DNA of 64,000 nt from Dactylonectria macrodidyma (lineage: Eukaryota > Ascomycota > Sordariomycetes > Hypocreales > Nectriaceae): contig JAGMUV010000006.1 in NCBI GenBank assembly GCA_020744425.1, positions 2,046,001-2,110,000 of the forward strand, read 5' to 3'. The notes beneath the pieces were generated by a model. It did not search any database. It saw only the letters and a list, made by a program, of their open reading frames with translations, and was not told the origin of the DNA. Positions 33,653 through 43,969 of the stretch are shown piece by piece (within the stretch, counting starts at the first letter, position 1; each line of letters begins with the position of its first letter). The position numbers were made by a program, and so were the translations under genes.

Positions 33653-35191
33653 CTAGATGGCTTGGGTTGCCCTGGCTGCGATACCCGCGGTGGCCGGCCC
33701 CAGCTTTCCAAGGTTAAGGACACTGCTGAGGCTCAAGGTGGACACGTTGATTCTAGCTCGAGATTTGACTGACGAGGTGGGCTGTGAGTCTTGGACGGCC
33801 GATCCAAGCTCAGCTGTGGCATCGGGTTCAAGACCACCCAGGTCGACGGAGGGAACAAGCGCTGTGGGTTCTCCTTGAGCTGCTGTAGTCTGGATCATTG
33901 TGACTTCGCGACCCAATGATCTAGTTGAGGTGCTGGTGGCGACAGATTCCGAGGAAGCGACGGGGTCTGAGGCAGCGACAGAAGATGCAGCGATCGAAGA
34001 TGAAGCAGCGATCGAAGATGAAGCAGCGATCGAAGATGAAGCAGCGATCGAAGATGAAGCAGCGATCGAAGATGAAGCAGCGGCCGAGGAAGAAACAGCG
34101 ACTGAAGAAGAGGCAGCGACTGAAGAAGAGGCAGCAACAGCTGAAGTTGAGACAGCGGCCGAGGTAGAGACAGCAACGGAGGTGACGGCCTCTTCTGTGT
34201 CAGCTGGGGCAGCAGAACTAACCACCACCGCCGATGTAGCTTGGGTTGCAAAAGGGTCCGAGTCGAACGTTGTAGTAGGCAGGGCGCTTTGGGCGATAGG
34301 AATCATGGACACGCCAACTCCGTTTTGCGACGCAATGTCGGTTCCGGCGGGGGGGATGCTGTCGGCCTAGGAGACGTAAGTATGGGTTTGTTGAGTACTG
34401 GGTAATAGATTCTTACCGAAGTCGCACAGGCCCCGGCGACTGTCTCGGTGACAGTGATTGTCGCCTTTGGCATATCAGCGGGTACTTTCTAATTTTCAAT
34501 ATTAAGAGGGGTTTCTTACGGCAGCTTCACCAGTAATCGTCTCTGTGACAGTGACTGCAGCCTTCCCTGGGTGTTAGTAAGGCCTCGATGATCCAAGGGT
34601 GAAGCATAGATAATTCTTACCGGAGCCTCGCCAGCAACAGTGACCGTCACCGTGAGAGGTTGAACGACCTAATGAAAGTCAGTATTGCATGCCAGCTAGG
34701 AAGGCGGATTGGCGAGTACGTACCGTCTCAGTTACTGTAGAAGCCTGAAAATAACTCGTTGTTAGCAAAGTCATTCAGGCATTGATATGATCTAGAGCAG
34801 TGCGTACCACTGCCTCTGCAGCTTGCGTGACGACTTCGGTGATAGTGGTCGGGTCAGCAGCCACAGTGACCTCCTCGGTGGTGGTCTCAAATTCCGTGAT
34901 GTAAGAGAGTCGAAGTCTGGAGAAACGATGTTAATCATGGAAACTCGGCCACCTAGCGGATCGGTTGTTGACTCACCCTTCGAACTTCGGAGTCGTTGCC
35001 GTGCCTGCGGCACTGGTCGTGCTGGTGCTTATCGAGGCTTGTCGTTTCCCAATGTACCGGTGTCCATTCTGTCCAATTGCTCCAACCTTCAATCCTGTTA
35101 GCCCATGGGAATTTTGATCTTTTTGTGCTGAGACACCGACCTGAGCAAGGAAGAAGGACACAGTCAAGAAACTCTGAGTGATTATCCTCAT
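33653..35191 (-). CDS. Secreted Ser/Ala/Val/Thr-rich repeat protein with mini-exons
   Basis: There are seven exons: 35191-34977, 34916-34808, 34744-34724, 34668-34621, 34561-34520, 34464-34417 and 34366-33653, giving 398 residues. A signal peptide (MRIITQSFLTVSFFLAQVGVSA) is followed by a Lys-Arg site (IGKRQAS). Exons 3-6 are only 21, 48, 42 and 48 nt, all phase 0, each encoding a copy of a VTVTET-type repeat (STVTET; LTVTVTVAGEAP; VTVTETITGEAA; ITVTETVAGACA). The last exon encodes a long Ser/Ala region, including five identical SSSIAA-type units, and an N-glycosylation site near the end. The C-terminus lacks a clear GPI-attachment signal. The composition suggests a cell-wall or extracellular mucin-like protein. 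Function is unknown. Confidence 0.82.
33987..34076 (+). repeat. 18-bp tandem repeat, five perfect copies
   Basis: Five identical copies of GCAGCGATCGAAGATGAA lie head to tail inside the last exon of the secreted Ser-rich protein. On the coding strand each encodes six residues (Ser/Ile/Ala). Diverged copies continue on the 3' side of the array. Confidence 0.97.
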
Positions 35192-37352
35192 GGCGCGTCC
35201 TTTCTCAAGCCTTCAATAAATCGATGCCTATAGATTGATCCGTTCCACGACTTGTATGTAAAAGCGAATGGTGCAACAGTCCAGCCGTTGGTATGGGTAT
35301 ATAGTCGAGGTCAATCCGGAGAAAATGCAAGGAACAATAGGTCGTAAAGTCGATCTTCTAGGTATGTGATGATACCTGAGATAATAGATTAGGCGCAGGT
35401 ATTGCGGTGCCGTCGAGGCTCGAGATCGAAATGGTTGCCCGAGGCAGGTGCTGAAATGAATGAACGAAGTGAGTCGATATGTCGTCAGGAGCTAGCCTGA
35501 CGGCATGGAAACGATCGATGAGCCGCGCAAGATTATCTACAATGGAAAATAGTATTAAGGAAGAGGGAGATCGATGGGAGGGAAAAATGGCACCACGATG
35601 CTAGTAGTTTGCCAGAGGCCCTCCCTCAACTTCCGCTGACTATCGTACCCCCCTCGGACGTTGTTAGGTAGGGCAACCGCAGTCCCGGCGCCAAGAGAGA
35701 GCCAAGAAGGCTGTCCCGGGGTGGCATTCTGAATCTGGGGGGTCGAGACTGAGCCTCAAACGGAGATTGATACCGTGGTGGTTAGGCAAAAACCAGGGTT
35801 GAAGGTTGGCATCGCCAGGGGGTTGAAGTGGGTGCTCTTTTGAGACGGAGTCCTGACAAGCGTATTGCTTAATGGGTGGCCAAGGTGGTGGTGAGGGGCT
35901 GTGACGTCGCAGTCTTGCAAAGGAGAGACGGGATGGTTTCACACGAATGGTAGCATTCCTGCGACTTGGGCAGAATCACATACACAGCAAATTGGCACAT
36001 TTTGGAATCCTAAAAGCTGTTCGTCTCTTGGGAAGAAAAAAAAAAGGAAAAAGAAGAAGGCCTCGAGAACTATGGTCTAGCCACCGGCAGGGCAAGGACC
36101 GGGATGCTTAGGCAAGGGGCTGCATCCACATCATCCGGTCTCCAAGGCACCGATTGCTGGAATCGAGAGAGTTAGCCTGATGGGGGGTTGTAGTGGTGCC
36201 ACCCGAGTAGAGACATCACCAGAGCGCCAGAACGAGCATCAAACGGCATGTGAGGGCCGTCGAGTATCAAGGTGGTAGATCCTCCCGCAGCAGGCGCTGA
36301 GACGGGACGGATTGTGCAGCAGATGCTAGCGCGGCGCCTGGTGAATCAATGCAAGTCGGCGAGAACTTCGAGAACCCAGGCGAAGATAGAAGCATGGCGC
36401 TTGCATGAAAAGCGAAATGACCTTTAACTGAAATGAAATGAAAGGGAAAGGGACCTGCATAAAGGGCACGATTTTGGTGTTCAGCCCCCTCTGGCCTCGG
36501 GGGGACCCTTCACCAGTTGTCTCTTTTTCATCGCGACGGGGCAGCTTGCTGGCTGGACTAGCAGTCGGCTAGACGGTTCGACCCCCCCTGCCCACGCTTG
36601 TTGCTCCCCAGTGTTTCGGAGGCCGTGCCGAGTCAAGCCCTGTTCGGCCTGGTTCCCCATCGGCGATGCAACTCAATTGGCACTTCTCGCCTTCGAAGCC
36701 ACGGTGGCTCCGCTTTTTCGGCATGGTCGTCTCATCGTCGAGACTCGAAAGTGGCAGGGCAGGCTGGATTTTTAAGATCATTGGCGCGAGGTGAGGGCAA
36801 GGCAGAAGAAGAAGAAAGGAAGCCCAGGTCTAGTCGGTGTTGGCGGTGGCTGCGGTGTCAACAGCACGTGATGCTCCAAAGAAGATCTGCCAGATCTCGA
36901 GCTAAGATGAGGATAATTTGGTTCCGTGACCCGGTAACTCGGGAACAATGGAAATTATGAAGTGCAAGTTGTTGATGCGAGTACATCAGATTATTGGTGT
37001 GCATCGGCTTTCGCATTCGCATATCGAGTATCGGGCCCGATCTGTCATGATGTCTAGGACGACTCTGTCTTCGCTCTAGATCGCGACTAGCAAATGGCCA
37101 AATGTACCCGCCACACAACTATTGCGGGCGAGGTACTTCCTCCCATCTCAATGACGACACTATCAATGCTCCGCCATCAATGCTAGTACTTAGAGCTACC
37201 CTAGAAAAGACAGCTTAAGGAACAATCAAGACGCGTCGTTTCATCGCAGGAAGCGGAAGAAGAATTATATTTCTTGTTGAAACTGAGCTGCACTTATTAG
37301 TTTCTTTATTGTATCGCTTACACCAACTAAGTACAATCGCAAAGCTGTCGCC
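35192..37352. other. 2.2-kb intergenic region
   Basis: This is the promoter of the secreted Ser-rich protein and that of the DUF1295 gene. A purine-rich run is near 36035-36060. No gene is supported. Confidence 0.5.
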
Positions 37353-38478
37353 ATGGCTGTCGTCCACGTTCTCGACAATTACTACCTGGCAATCACGGCG
37401 ATAATCACCGTCGCCTATCAACTATTCTTTTTCGCCATTGCATTTACTCTAAAATTTGATAAACTGACTGGTCAGGCTCCTCTCGTTTTCTGCCCCCATC
37501 TCGTTGAGGAGAACCTAGACTGATACCTATAAAGACTTTGCTGGCGGGACAAATTTCGCTCTCTTGGCCATCCTCACGCTCGCCTTCAGTGGCCACCACT
37601 ATGCGCGCCAAGTTGTCGCCAGTGTATTCCTCATAGTATGGGCACTCCGCCTCTCGGGATTCCTGCTCTTCCGAATCATCCGCACGGGCAAGGATGACCG
37701 CTTCGACGACAAGCGTGACCACTTCTTCCCGTTTCTCGGCTTTTGGGTGTTCCAGATGTTCTGGGTCTGGGTCGTGTCGTTGCCCGTCACGTTGCTCAAC
37801 TCGCCCAACATCACACGCTACCCGCAGCATTCATTTGGTACGGGCAGGGACATTGCTGGCGTCATCATGTTTGTGATTGGCTTTGCCATGGAGAGCGGCA
37901 GTGATATACAAAAGTACCGCTTTCGGAAGACACACAATGGCACCGATGTCTGTGACAAGGGCTTCTTTTCATGGTCGCGCCACCCCAACTACTTTGGCGA
38001 GATCCTCATACAATTTTGTAAGTTGATATTTTTCGAAGGAGCCATCCGCTGACATTCTCTAGCCATTTACATGATCGCCGTATCTTCCGCGGCAGACGGA
38101 TACGTGAAAGGCCAGGCGTACAAGGCTCTCTATGCCAGCATTGTCGGACCCTTCTTCCTCACCATCCTGCTTATGTTCGTCTCTGGCTTGCCCCTGTCAG
38201 AGAGGCCCAAAGCCAAGGAACGGTACGAGAAGGACAAGAATTGGGAGGGATACAAGCGCTGGATTGATCGGACCAGCATCCTGATCCCATTCCCGCCGCA
38301 GTTGTACGAGAAAGTGCCCACCATTCTTAAACGTACCGTGTTCCTTGAGTTCCCTCTCTACGTCTTTGACCCCGCAAAGCACTCTGATGTCGACGGGCCT
38401 GGTGGGCATTCGGGAGCTGAGAATCATATAAGACGGTCAAATGGAAATGGCACGGGGAGCGATGAGGAATTCGTGTAA
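37353..38478 (+). CDS. DUF1295 / steroid-5-alpha-reductase-like membrane protein
   Basis: There are three exons: 37353-37470, 37535-38017 and 38063-38478, giving 338 residues. It is a multi-pass protein with hydrophobic segments at about 8-32, 48-70, 100-125, 145-160 and 235-255. The diagnostic C-terminal motif GFFSWSRHPNYFGEILIQ (about 182-199) is the DUF1295/ICMT-like signature thought to contribute to NADPH binding in sterol and steroid reductases. The tail after residue 310 is hydrophilic and Gly/Ser-rich. It is likely an ER-membrane oxidoreductase acting on a lipid; the substrate cannot be told from sequence. Confidence 0.85.
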
Positions 38479-38780
38479 GACACAAGCAACCCATTTTATT
38501 AATAACTCCAGTGATGAGATGATGAATCCAAATATACCTGACTGCGCGTCAAATGCGCCTGTAATCGCCCGCAAACCTTTTTTCTTCATTAATGTTGAAT
38601 GTCATACTCCGTCGTCTCTCTCAGCCATTGTTCAGCTCAAGCACATCACGCCTCACTCCATGGGCGACACAAGCACGCAACAGCACAGCACCAGGCATTC
38701 TCGTTGAAACAGCACGCAGTATAGCAACCTCACCTCAACCTATGATTGAGTCAGCCCACGAGGTCCGGCCGCTTTCTGGC
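38479..38780. other. Convergent 3' intergenic region
   Basis: This 302-bp stretch lies between the DUF1295 gene and the GFA-family gene. No gene is seen. Confidence 0.5.
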
Positions 38781-39443
38781 TCAGCACCCGCCGCTACCTG
38801 TCAACTCGCCGGGCTGGTCTAGCACCTCTTGCGTGCTGCCGTAGTCGGTGAAGCCCGACTGCTCTGAGTGCGTCTCGGAGCCCTCCGGGATGGGCACCAT
38901 GGCCGACTTGGTCCAGATGTGGATGGCGCGATCCCAGTCGAGCCCTTCGAGGCACCCTCCTTTCACGGAGACGACGTTTTTGGACTGGGACTCGAGTGAG
39001 TGTCAATTTTGGGGCAGACTTGGGAGTTTTAGCAGAGACGGGAGAGAGCCTTACGGGTGTGGTGTGGATAAGTCGAGTTCCACAGTTGCGGCAGAAGTAG
39101 CTATGAAACAGTCTGTCAATACACGAATACAATGACGAATGCGACGTATGAAGGAAGTGAGTTTCTTGTACATACCAGTACAGTTTATGGCCAGAAGCCG
39201 TAGGCCGGCTGTCTAAATCAGCCCTCAGGCTCGCACGCGCCCCGTTCCAGGAAGAAGCATTACGTACCTGTAGCAGCTCAGCAGTTCAGATTCAGGTAGG
39301 CTGAAGCTCGGGAAGATGGCTGACGTGCCGAATGCCGAGCTCGTCTGGCGGCGACACTCGGAACAGTGGCAGATGTAGAGGGCGAGTGGTTGAGGAAGCG
39401 GCGTCCTGAAGGAGATGGATCCGCACTGACACCGGGCTTCCAT
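38781..39443 (-). CDS. GFA-family (Mss4-like) zinc-binding protein
   Basis: There are four exons: 39443-39268, 39208-39176, 39100-39055 and 38990-38781, giving 154 residues. Exon 2 is a 33-nt micro-exon. Zinc-site cysteines are visible: C5/C7 (CQC), C25/C27/C30 (CHCSEC) and C73/C76 (CRNC). This is the pattern of the glutathione-dependent formaldehyde-activating (GFA) fold. The C-terminal part (LEGLDWDRAIHIWTKSAMVPIPEG) matches the usual GFA ending in fungal proteins. Members of this family are often annotated as S-(hydroxymethyl)glutathione synthases, but most have no proven activity. Each junction keeps phase, and the total is 155 codons including the stop. Confidence 0.85.
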
Positions 39444-40679
39444 GATGATGGCGTATGTTGTGTTTTGTTTTGTTGCTTTAAGAGAACATAAGACAAACAA
39501 CAGAAACAGTTTTAACTCCCACGAACTATGATAGGCCTCAAAGCCGCCGTGTTTGAAAGTTGGATCCTGAGGCTCAGTTGAAACTTGAAAACGTGAGAGA
39601 GATACTCCAAGTGGTGGGGGCAAGTGAGCGGCGGCAGCGGCGGGGTCTGAAGCGTGATGGATGACGTTGAAGGCTGACACCGACTGAAAGCCGATTCGGG
39701 AGACAAGAGCGGCGTGGGTTGAGAGTCAAAAATGCCGACCAACGAACTCGATACCGAAGAGGATAAGAATGATGACGAGAAATGAAATCAGGCAACAATT
39801 GACGGCTTTGCAGGCATCGAGTATTTAATACATGGCTACATTACCGCATTCGTTCAAAAACAAGCCAGAACAACAAAACCTAGTCACACCAATCGCGCGT
39901 CCTCTAGCTCCTCCATGTACCGAGTCACACCCTCTCGAAACCGAGCGGTTCTCGCAACAAGAAACCCAGCTGTCTCAACAGCGGAATCGTGAAGCAGTGA
40001 CGTGCGACGTGCGACGTGACTCATTGCCTCCCTGTCGCCGCGCGAAGTCACATGCGTTCGCGGCACTTCTCATCAAACCCGGCCAGACGCAGTTTAGCGT
40101 GATTGATATTCATACGAATAACCCCCTCAAGCTGCACTTTGTCACTTCGTGAACCGGTTACCCCGGGGCTGACGCAACGGCACAGTCTGCGGGGCCCCGA
40201 GATGAGTTCCGATGGTCGGCTGCAGGTTTTGCTCACCGCAAGATAACGGAAGAGTGATTAAATTAATAACGCTGGATACTGTTGATCAAAATGTCATGCA
40301 TGACTGCTATGTATATAGAATGGATCAATTCGTTGAAGTTACGGAGTAATCAACCCGCCTCGGATTCGCAGACCATTTGGGGAGCAGGGGCTTCGAGAGA
40401 AAAACCAACTGCTGATGGGAGTCAGAGACTCAGAGGCGTCGCCATAGGCACCTTACTACAGTCAACGTCTCTTGCCCGTAAATCGGAGGTCTCAATTAAT
40501 TGCTAAAAACTTATTTCAAATTGGTATGATGACGGATGTGTTGATGTAACAAACAATTCCAGTCCAGTCGCTTCCCTAAACAACCACCAAACTCCAAGTC
40601 CATGAACATGATGGCACCAACCAGCCTGCCAGCTGGAGTCATAACGGAAGAGACACGCTAAAACCCGCCCTTTGCTCGA
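39444..40679. other. 1.2-kb intergenic region
   Basis: It lies between the GFA gene 5' end and the 3' end of the F-box-like gene. Short frames are unremarkable. No gene is supported. Confidence 0.5.
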
Positions 40680-41789
40680 TCAATGCTCGCCAAGTCCCTG
40701 CAAATGCTTCATCCCAACACCCTGCTTGATCCACTTCATCTTCTCTTGCATCTTCTCTGTGCAAACGACCCGCGCCGCTTCGAGGCCAGCCGTCGTCCGC
40801 AGCTCCTCCTCGAGCTGCTCGCACCACCTCAGTTTGTCGCCGTTCTTTAGCTGTCGCGTCACCAGCTCCATCTCCAACCGCTCTAGCTTGCCCATCCGGC
40901 GCAGACCGGCGGCTACCTTCTGCCGCGCCGCCGCCTGCATCTCCGCGAACCCGGCACCGTCCTTCTCCGGCCCTGGCGCCACCCCGGTCGCCATCACCCC
41001 GGTCGCCGAGCCCCCGAGCACCAACTTCATCCGTAGGCCGCGCACCGCCGGCGCCCAGTCATCGCAGAGCGCGAGCCACTCCTCCTGGCCGGCGCCGCCG
41101 TCGGTGCCACCGTTGCCGACGAGGTCCCGGGCCAGTATCTCGAGCCGTACGAAGCGCATCTCGCGGCGCTGCCACGGCTCCAGAGCCCGTGTGAAGGCGC
41201 GGGCGGCCCAGAGTCCGGAGGCGAACCAATTGACAAAGACAAACTCATTGTTTGCGAACGGCATCGCTCGCGATTCGTGGTATATCTGAGAATTGCACTG
41301 AAGAAAGCCCGTTGGCAGGCCAGAGAGTGGTCGGAACGGTGAGAGCATGCCTGGTGATGGCGAAGATGAAATCGACGGCGACGCGGGTGCTTGCTGGGGC
41401 GTGGTCTTGCCCGGTTCTTCGGTAGCAGGCTCGTCATTACTATTGGTAGGCTCGTCGGTGGTGGCTCTGGTGGGTTCGTCGGTGACACATTCGGCATCGT
41501 CCACGACTTGACGGACAGTGTACTGGCAATGTACCGGGGTCGGATACCACGGCGCGAGCTGTGCGTGCCGTACGGGACACATGAGATGCAGCCAGTGATA
41601 GATCTGAAGCCGAATCTCGGCTGGTAGGTCCAGGAAGCCCGGTCTATCGAGCCTGCCTGCGTCGGGGTGAGTGGAGCTCGGCACCGGGCCTTGGTCCTCG
41701 ACGGGATCCACTACCAACGGCGGGCACGGCGCCTCTTCGCCCGTGCCTAGGGAAGGACCAGCGTTGATCTGAGAGAGGTGGTAGATCAT
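40680..41789 (-). CDS. F-box/2EXR-type protein, unknown function
   Basis: A single exon of 369 residues is read from the ATG at 41789 (MIYHLSQIN). An F-box/2EXR-like motif, FLDLPAEIRLQIYHWL, lies at about 48-63. It is followed by a disordered Thr/Glu/Pro-rich insert (about 100-150) and then LPTGFLQCNSQIYHESRAMPF, the CRQIYxEA-type second block typical of fungal 2EXR/F-box-like proteins. The C-terminal part is helical and charged. In-frame ATGs further upstream (41864, 42002) would add a poly-Pro stretch encoded by a GGA microsatellite; I consider those less likely. The family is greatly expanded in Sordariomycetes and lacks assigned targets. Confidence 0.75.
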   Translation of the reverse strand: MIYHLSQINAGPSLGTGEEAPCPPLVVDPVEDQGPVPSSTHPDAGRLDRPGFLDLPAEIRLQIYHWLHLMCPVRHAQLAPWYPTPVHCQYTVRQVVDDAECVTDEPTRATTDEPTNSNDEPATEEPGKTTPQQAPASPSISSSPSPGMLSPFRPLSGLPTGFLQCNSQIYHESRAMPFANNEFVFVNWFASGLWAARAFTRALEPWQRREMRFVRLEILARDLVGNGGTDGGAGQEEWLALCDDWAPAVRGLRMKLVLGGSATGVMATGVAPGPEKDGAGFAEMQAAARQKVAAGLRRMGKLERLEMELVTRQLKNGDKLRWCEQLEEELRTTAGLEAARVVCTEKMQEKMKWIKQGVGMKHLQGLGEH

Positions 41790-43146
41790 GATGCAGCTGA
41801 ATGAGAGCAAAGCTTGGGGAAGAGAAGGAGAAGGAGGAGGAGGAGGAGGAGGAGATGCGAGCATGAAGGAGGGGGCGAGAGAGCTTGCAATTGAGGGTAA
41901 GCTCCTGCCCGTCTCCCCCTCAAGGTCTACCCGTTCGGGTCTCCCGCGAGCCATTGGGAATATGCAAACCACCCAATCCAGGCGCCTCATGACGTCCGCC
42001 ATCCAGTCGAGAACCCCCCCCCCCTATCATTGCCATGTTTTGCTATGTCCAAGCCCACAGCCCAGGCCTGCGGGCACACGTGAGCACTAGCGGCCCGTTT
42101 TACACGGGGAGCGCGAAGGCAATTCGTCCCAAGGGCGCCATCAGGGGCTGGGCGAGGCGTCAGAGTCCAGACTTGGACGCCATCGAAAAAGGGTCTCGCT
42201 GACGACACTTTTTTTTGTGTTGGTGACGGCGGAGCCGTGCCATTGGAAGAGGGCAAAGCGGCACAAAGGGAGAGAGAGGGGGGGATAAGTAACCAGCCAA
42301 CCTCAGCCAGGCAAATGCCCTGATGTCAGCTTACCTCTCCCTAGGCCGACTGCAGAAGGTCAGATAACACATCACCGTTGCATCTTCTCAGCTTGGCGCT
42401 GATTTTCATCCATCGCGCAATGCTGATATCTGCAACTGGCCCAGAGAAGAGGTCCATCAGCTCTGCCAAGCAAAGCGTAGCAAGCATCATGATTCTGTCA
42501 AAGTGTCTTAGCCCCAAAGTTACAGGTCAGATGGGATCATGTGTTGCCACGTACCGGCGCCGTGGGAAACGTCAAACCGCTCAGCTGGGATGAGGAGAGA
42601 CAAATACCCACGCTGCGCCATGGACTCGTTCTAGAACCAATTGTGAGTCAAGAATGTGATAAAGCGGCTGTCCGGATATGGCAGCGAGGCACCAGCGACC
42701 CAAACCATTTCCAGCAAACTCCACCATTTGAAACAAAAGTACCGTACCGTATCCGTAGAATAACGTATCGTATTGAATTGGAAAATCATGTAGTGGTAGA
42801 GTGCGTCTATTCATCTAAGGCAAATCATTCCCGTGCTCTAATCAACGGGGTTGCTACGACGGTCCTCGTCGCAGACTTATATGGTATCATGTACATTGCA
42901 GGACTCAAAACACTTGCCCATCAAAATCGCCGCTCCGTTGGGTCCCTGGTATGCGGGTATGTCGTTAGCCTTGATTGCGTACATCTTCACGTCGGACATT
43001 GCTGTCGCGGCTCTCTCAACGCTCGACCGACGTCGATTGCGTAGCCGCCCATCCTACGACGAACTAACGCTCTGCACCGACTTCGCGGGGGTGTGAATCC
43101 CCCCCGATCCCGTTTCATCGCTTCCTGCGTCGCGCAGCCGTCCGTT
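41790..43146. other. 1.36-kb intergenic region with imperfect direct repeat
   Basis: This region contains an 11-base C run (42014-42024). The first copy of a diverged 43-bp repeat begins at 43039, and the second copy overlaps the end of MED8. A 167-codon frame on the plus strand (42541-43044) has no conserved feature and was not called. Confidence 0.5.
41832..41853 (+). repeat. GGA microsatellite
   Basis: An uninterrupted GGA/AGG run lies just upstream of the preferred start of the F-box-like gene and would encode poly-Pro if the longer N-terminus is used. Confidence 0.9.
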
Positions 43147-43174
43147 CTACGATGGACCGACGTTCTGCATTGGC
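43039..43174 (+). repeat. Imperfect 43-bp direct repeat (43039-43081 and 43132-43174)
   Basis: The two copies are 93 bp apart and differ at 12 of 43 positions by my hand alignment. Every difference is a transition (C/T or A/G). Similarity continues weakly for about 15 bp downstream. Confidence 0.7.
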
Positions 43175-43969
43175 TCTGGCGGAATATTGACACCCTCGAA
43201 TCCCCTCTTGACACCCACCTTGCGCTCATATTCAATGTTCCGCGGCACGTCAAAATCCCCCCTGGCGGCAAACCACAGCAGGGTCTCCGGCTCGGGGCCG
43301 CGCGCCAGCTGCGCGGCTACAGACTCGCCCTCACCGCCGGCATTATCATCTTCCTCGTCATCGCTCTCGTCCTCGTCCTCGACGTCCCGGCGCAGGCCCG
43401 TCCGCACGCCCTCGATGCCGGCAGCGCGCTCCTCGGCCGTGTACACGTCACCGGCCTCGTCGCGGACGTACGCGGCGATGCGACCGTGGGTCCACTCCCG
43501 CAGCTCGTGCCAGATGTCTTGCAGATCCTCGATCCCGGCCGGGGTAGCGAGGCGGGCCGTGTCGCGACCCTCGGCGACGAGCTCCTCGACGTCCGGCTCG
43601 AGCTTCTTCCGGAGGAGCTGCGTCAGGACGTTCTCCTGCGTGCGGCCGGGGTAGTTGGTCGAGGGATGTATGGCCATGCGAGTCAGGATGTCTGAGTTTT
43701 CGCTGAGGCTGTCGAGGACGGTCTGGAGGTTGCGCTGGAGGATCTGGGCTGAGGCCTGGAGAGATGACCTGGAGTTGCGGTGAAGGTCAGTAACCGGCGT
43801 GACGTTGACTCTCAATGTCGGAACCTGGTAAGACGTACGGTGACGGCAGAGGGTTGCTCTTGATGAGGTCTACTTTCAAGCTCTGGATGCTGCTCGACAG
43901 CTGCGCGAGCCGGGCTAGCGTTTGCTCGAGCGCCTTGAGCTCGTCATCATCGAGCCCAAGAGTAGCCAT
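43147..43969 (-). CDS. MED8: Mediator complex subunit 8 (Med8)
   Basis: There are two exons, 43969-43839 and 43768-43147, giving 250 residues. The intron has a TTACTGAC branch site, and removing it gives NPLPS-PSSLQASAQILQRNL, the conserved Med8 core. Helical segments at about 1-40 (MATLGLDDDELKALEQTLARLAQL) and 45-85 form the Med8 head-module bundle. YPGRTQENVLTQLLRKKLEPDVE (about 95-117) is the other strongly conserved block. The rest is acidic and variable. Mediator bridges activators and RNA polymerase II in the nucleus. Confidence 0.93.

Noticed and set aside
36540..36600. GGTTCGACCCC sequence resembling a tRNA T-arm
   Set aside because: Upstream sequence does not form acceptor, D or anticodon arms.
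42541..43044. 167-codon open frame on the plus strand
   Set aside because: No conserved motif, atypical composition, overlaps a repeat; no splice or promoter support.
43039..43174. Classical RIP-mutated transposon remnant
   Set aside because: Copies are far too short, the CpA context bias is not evident, and no transposase-like sequence is nearby.
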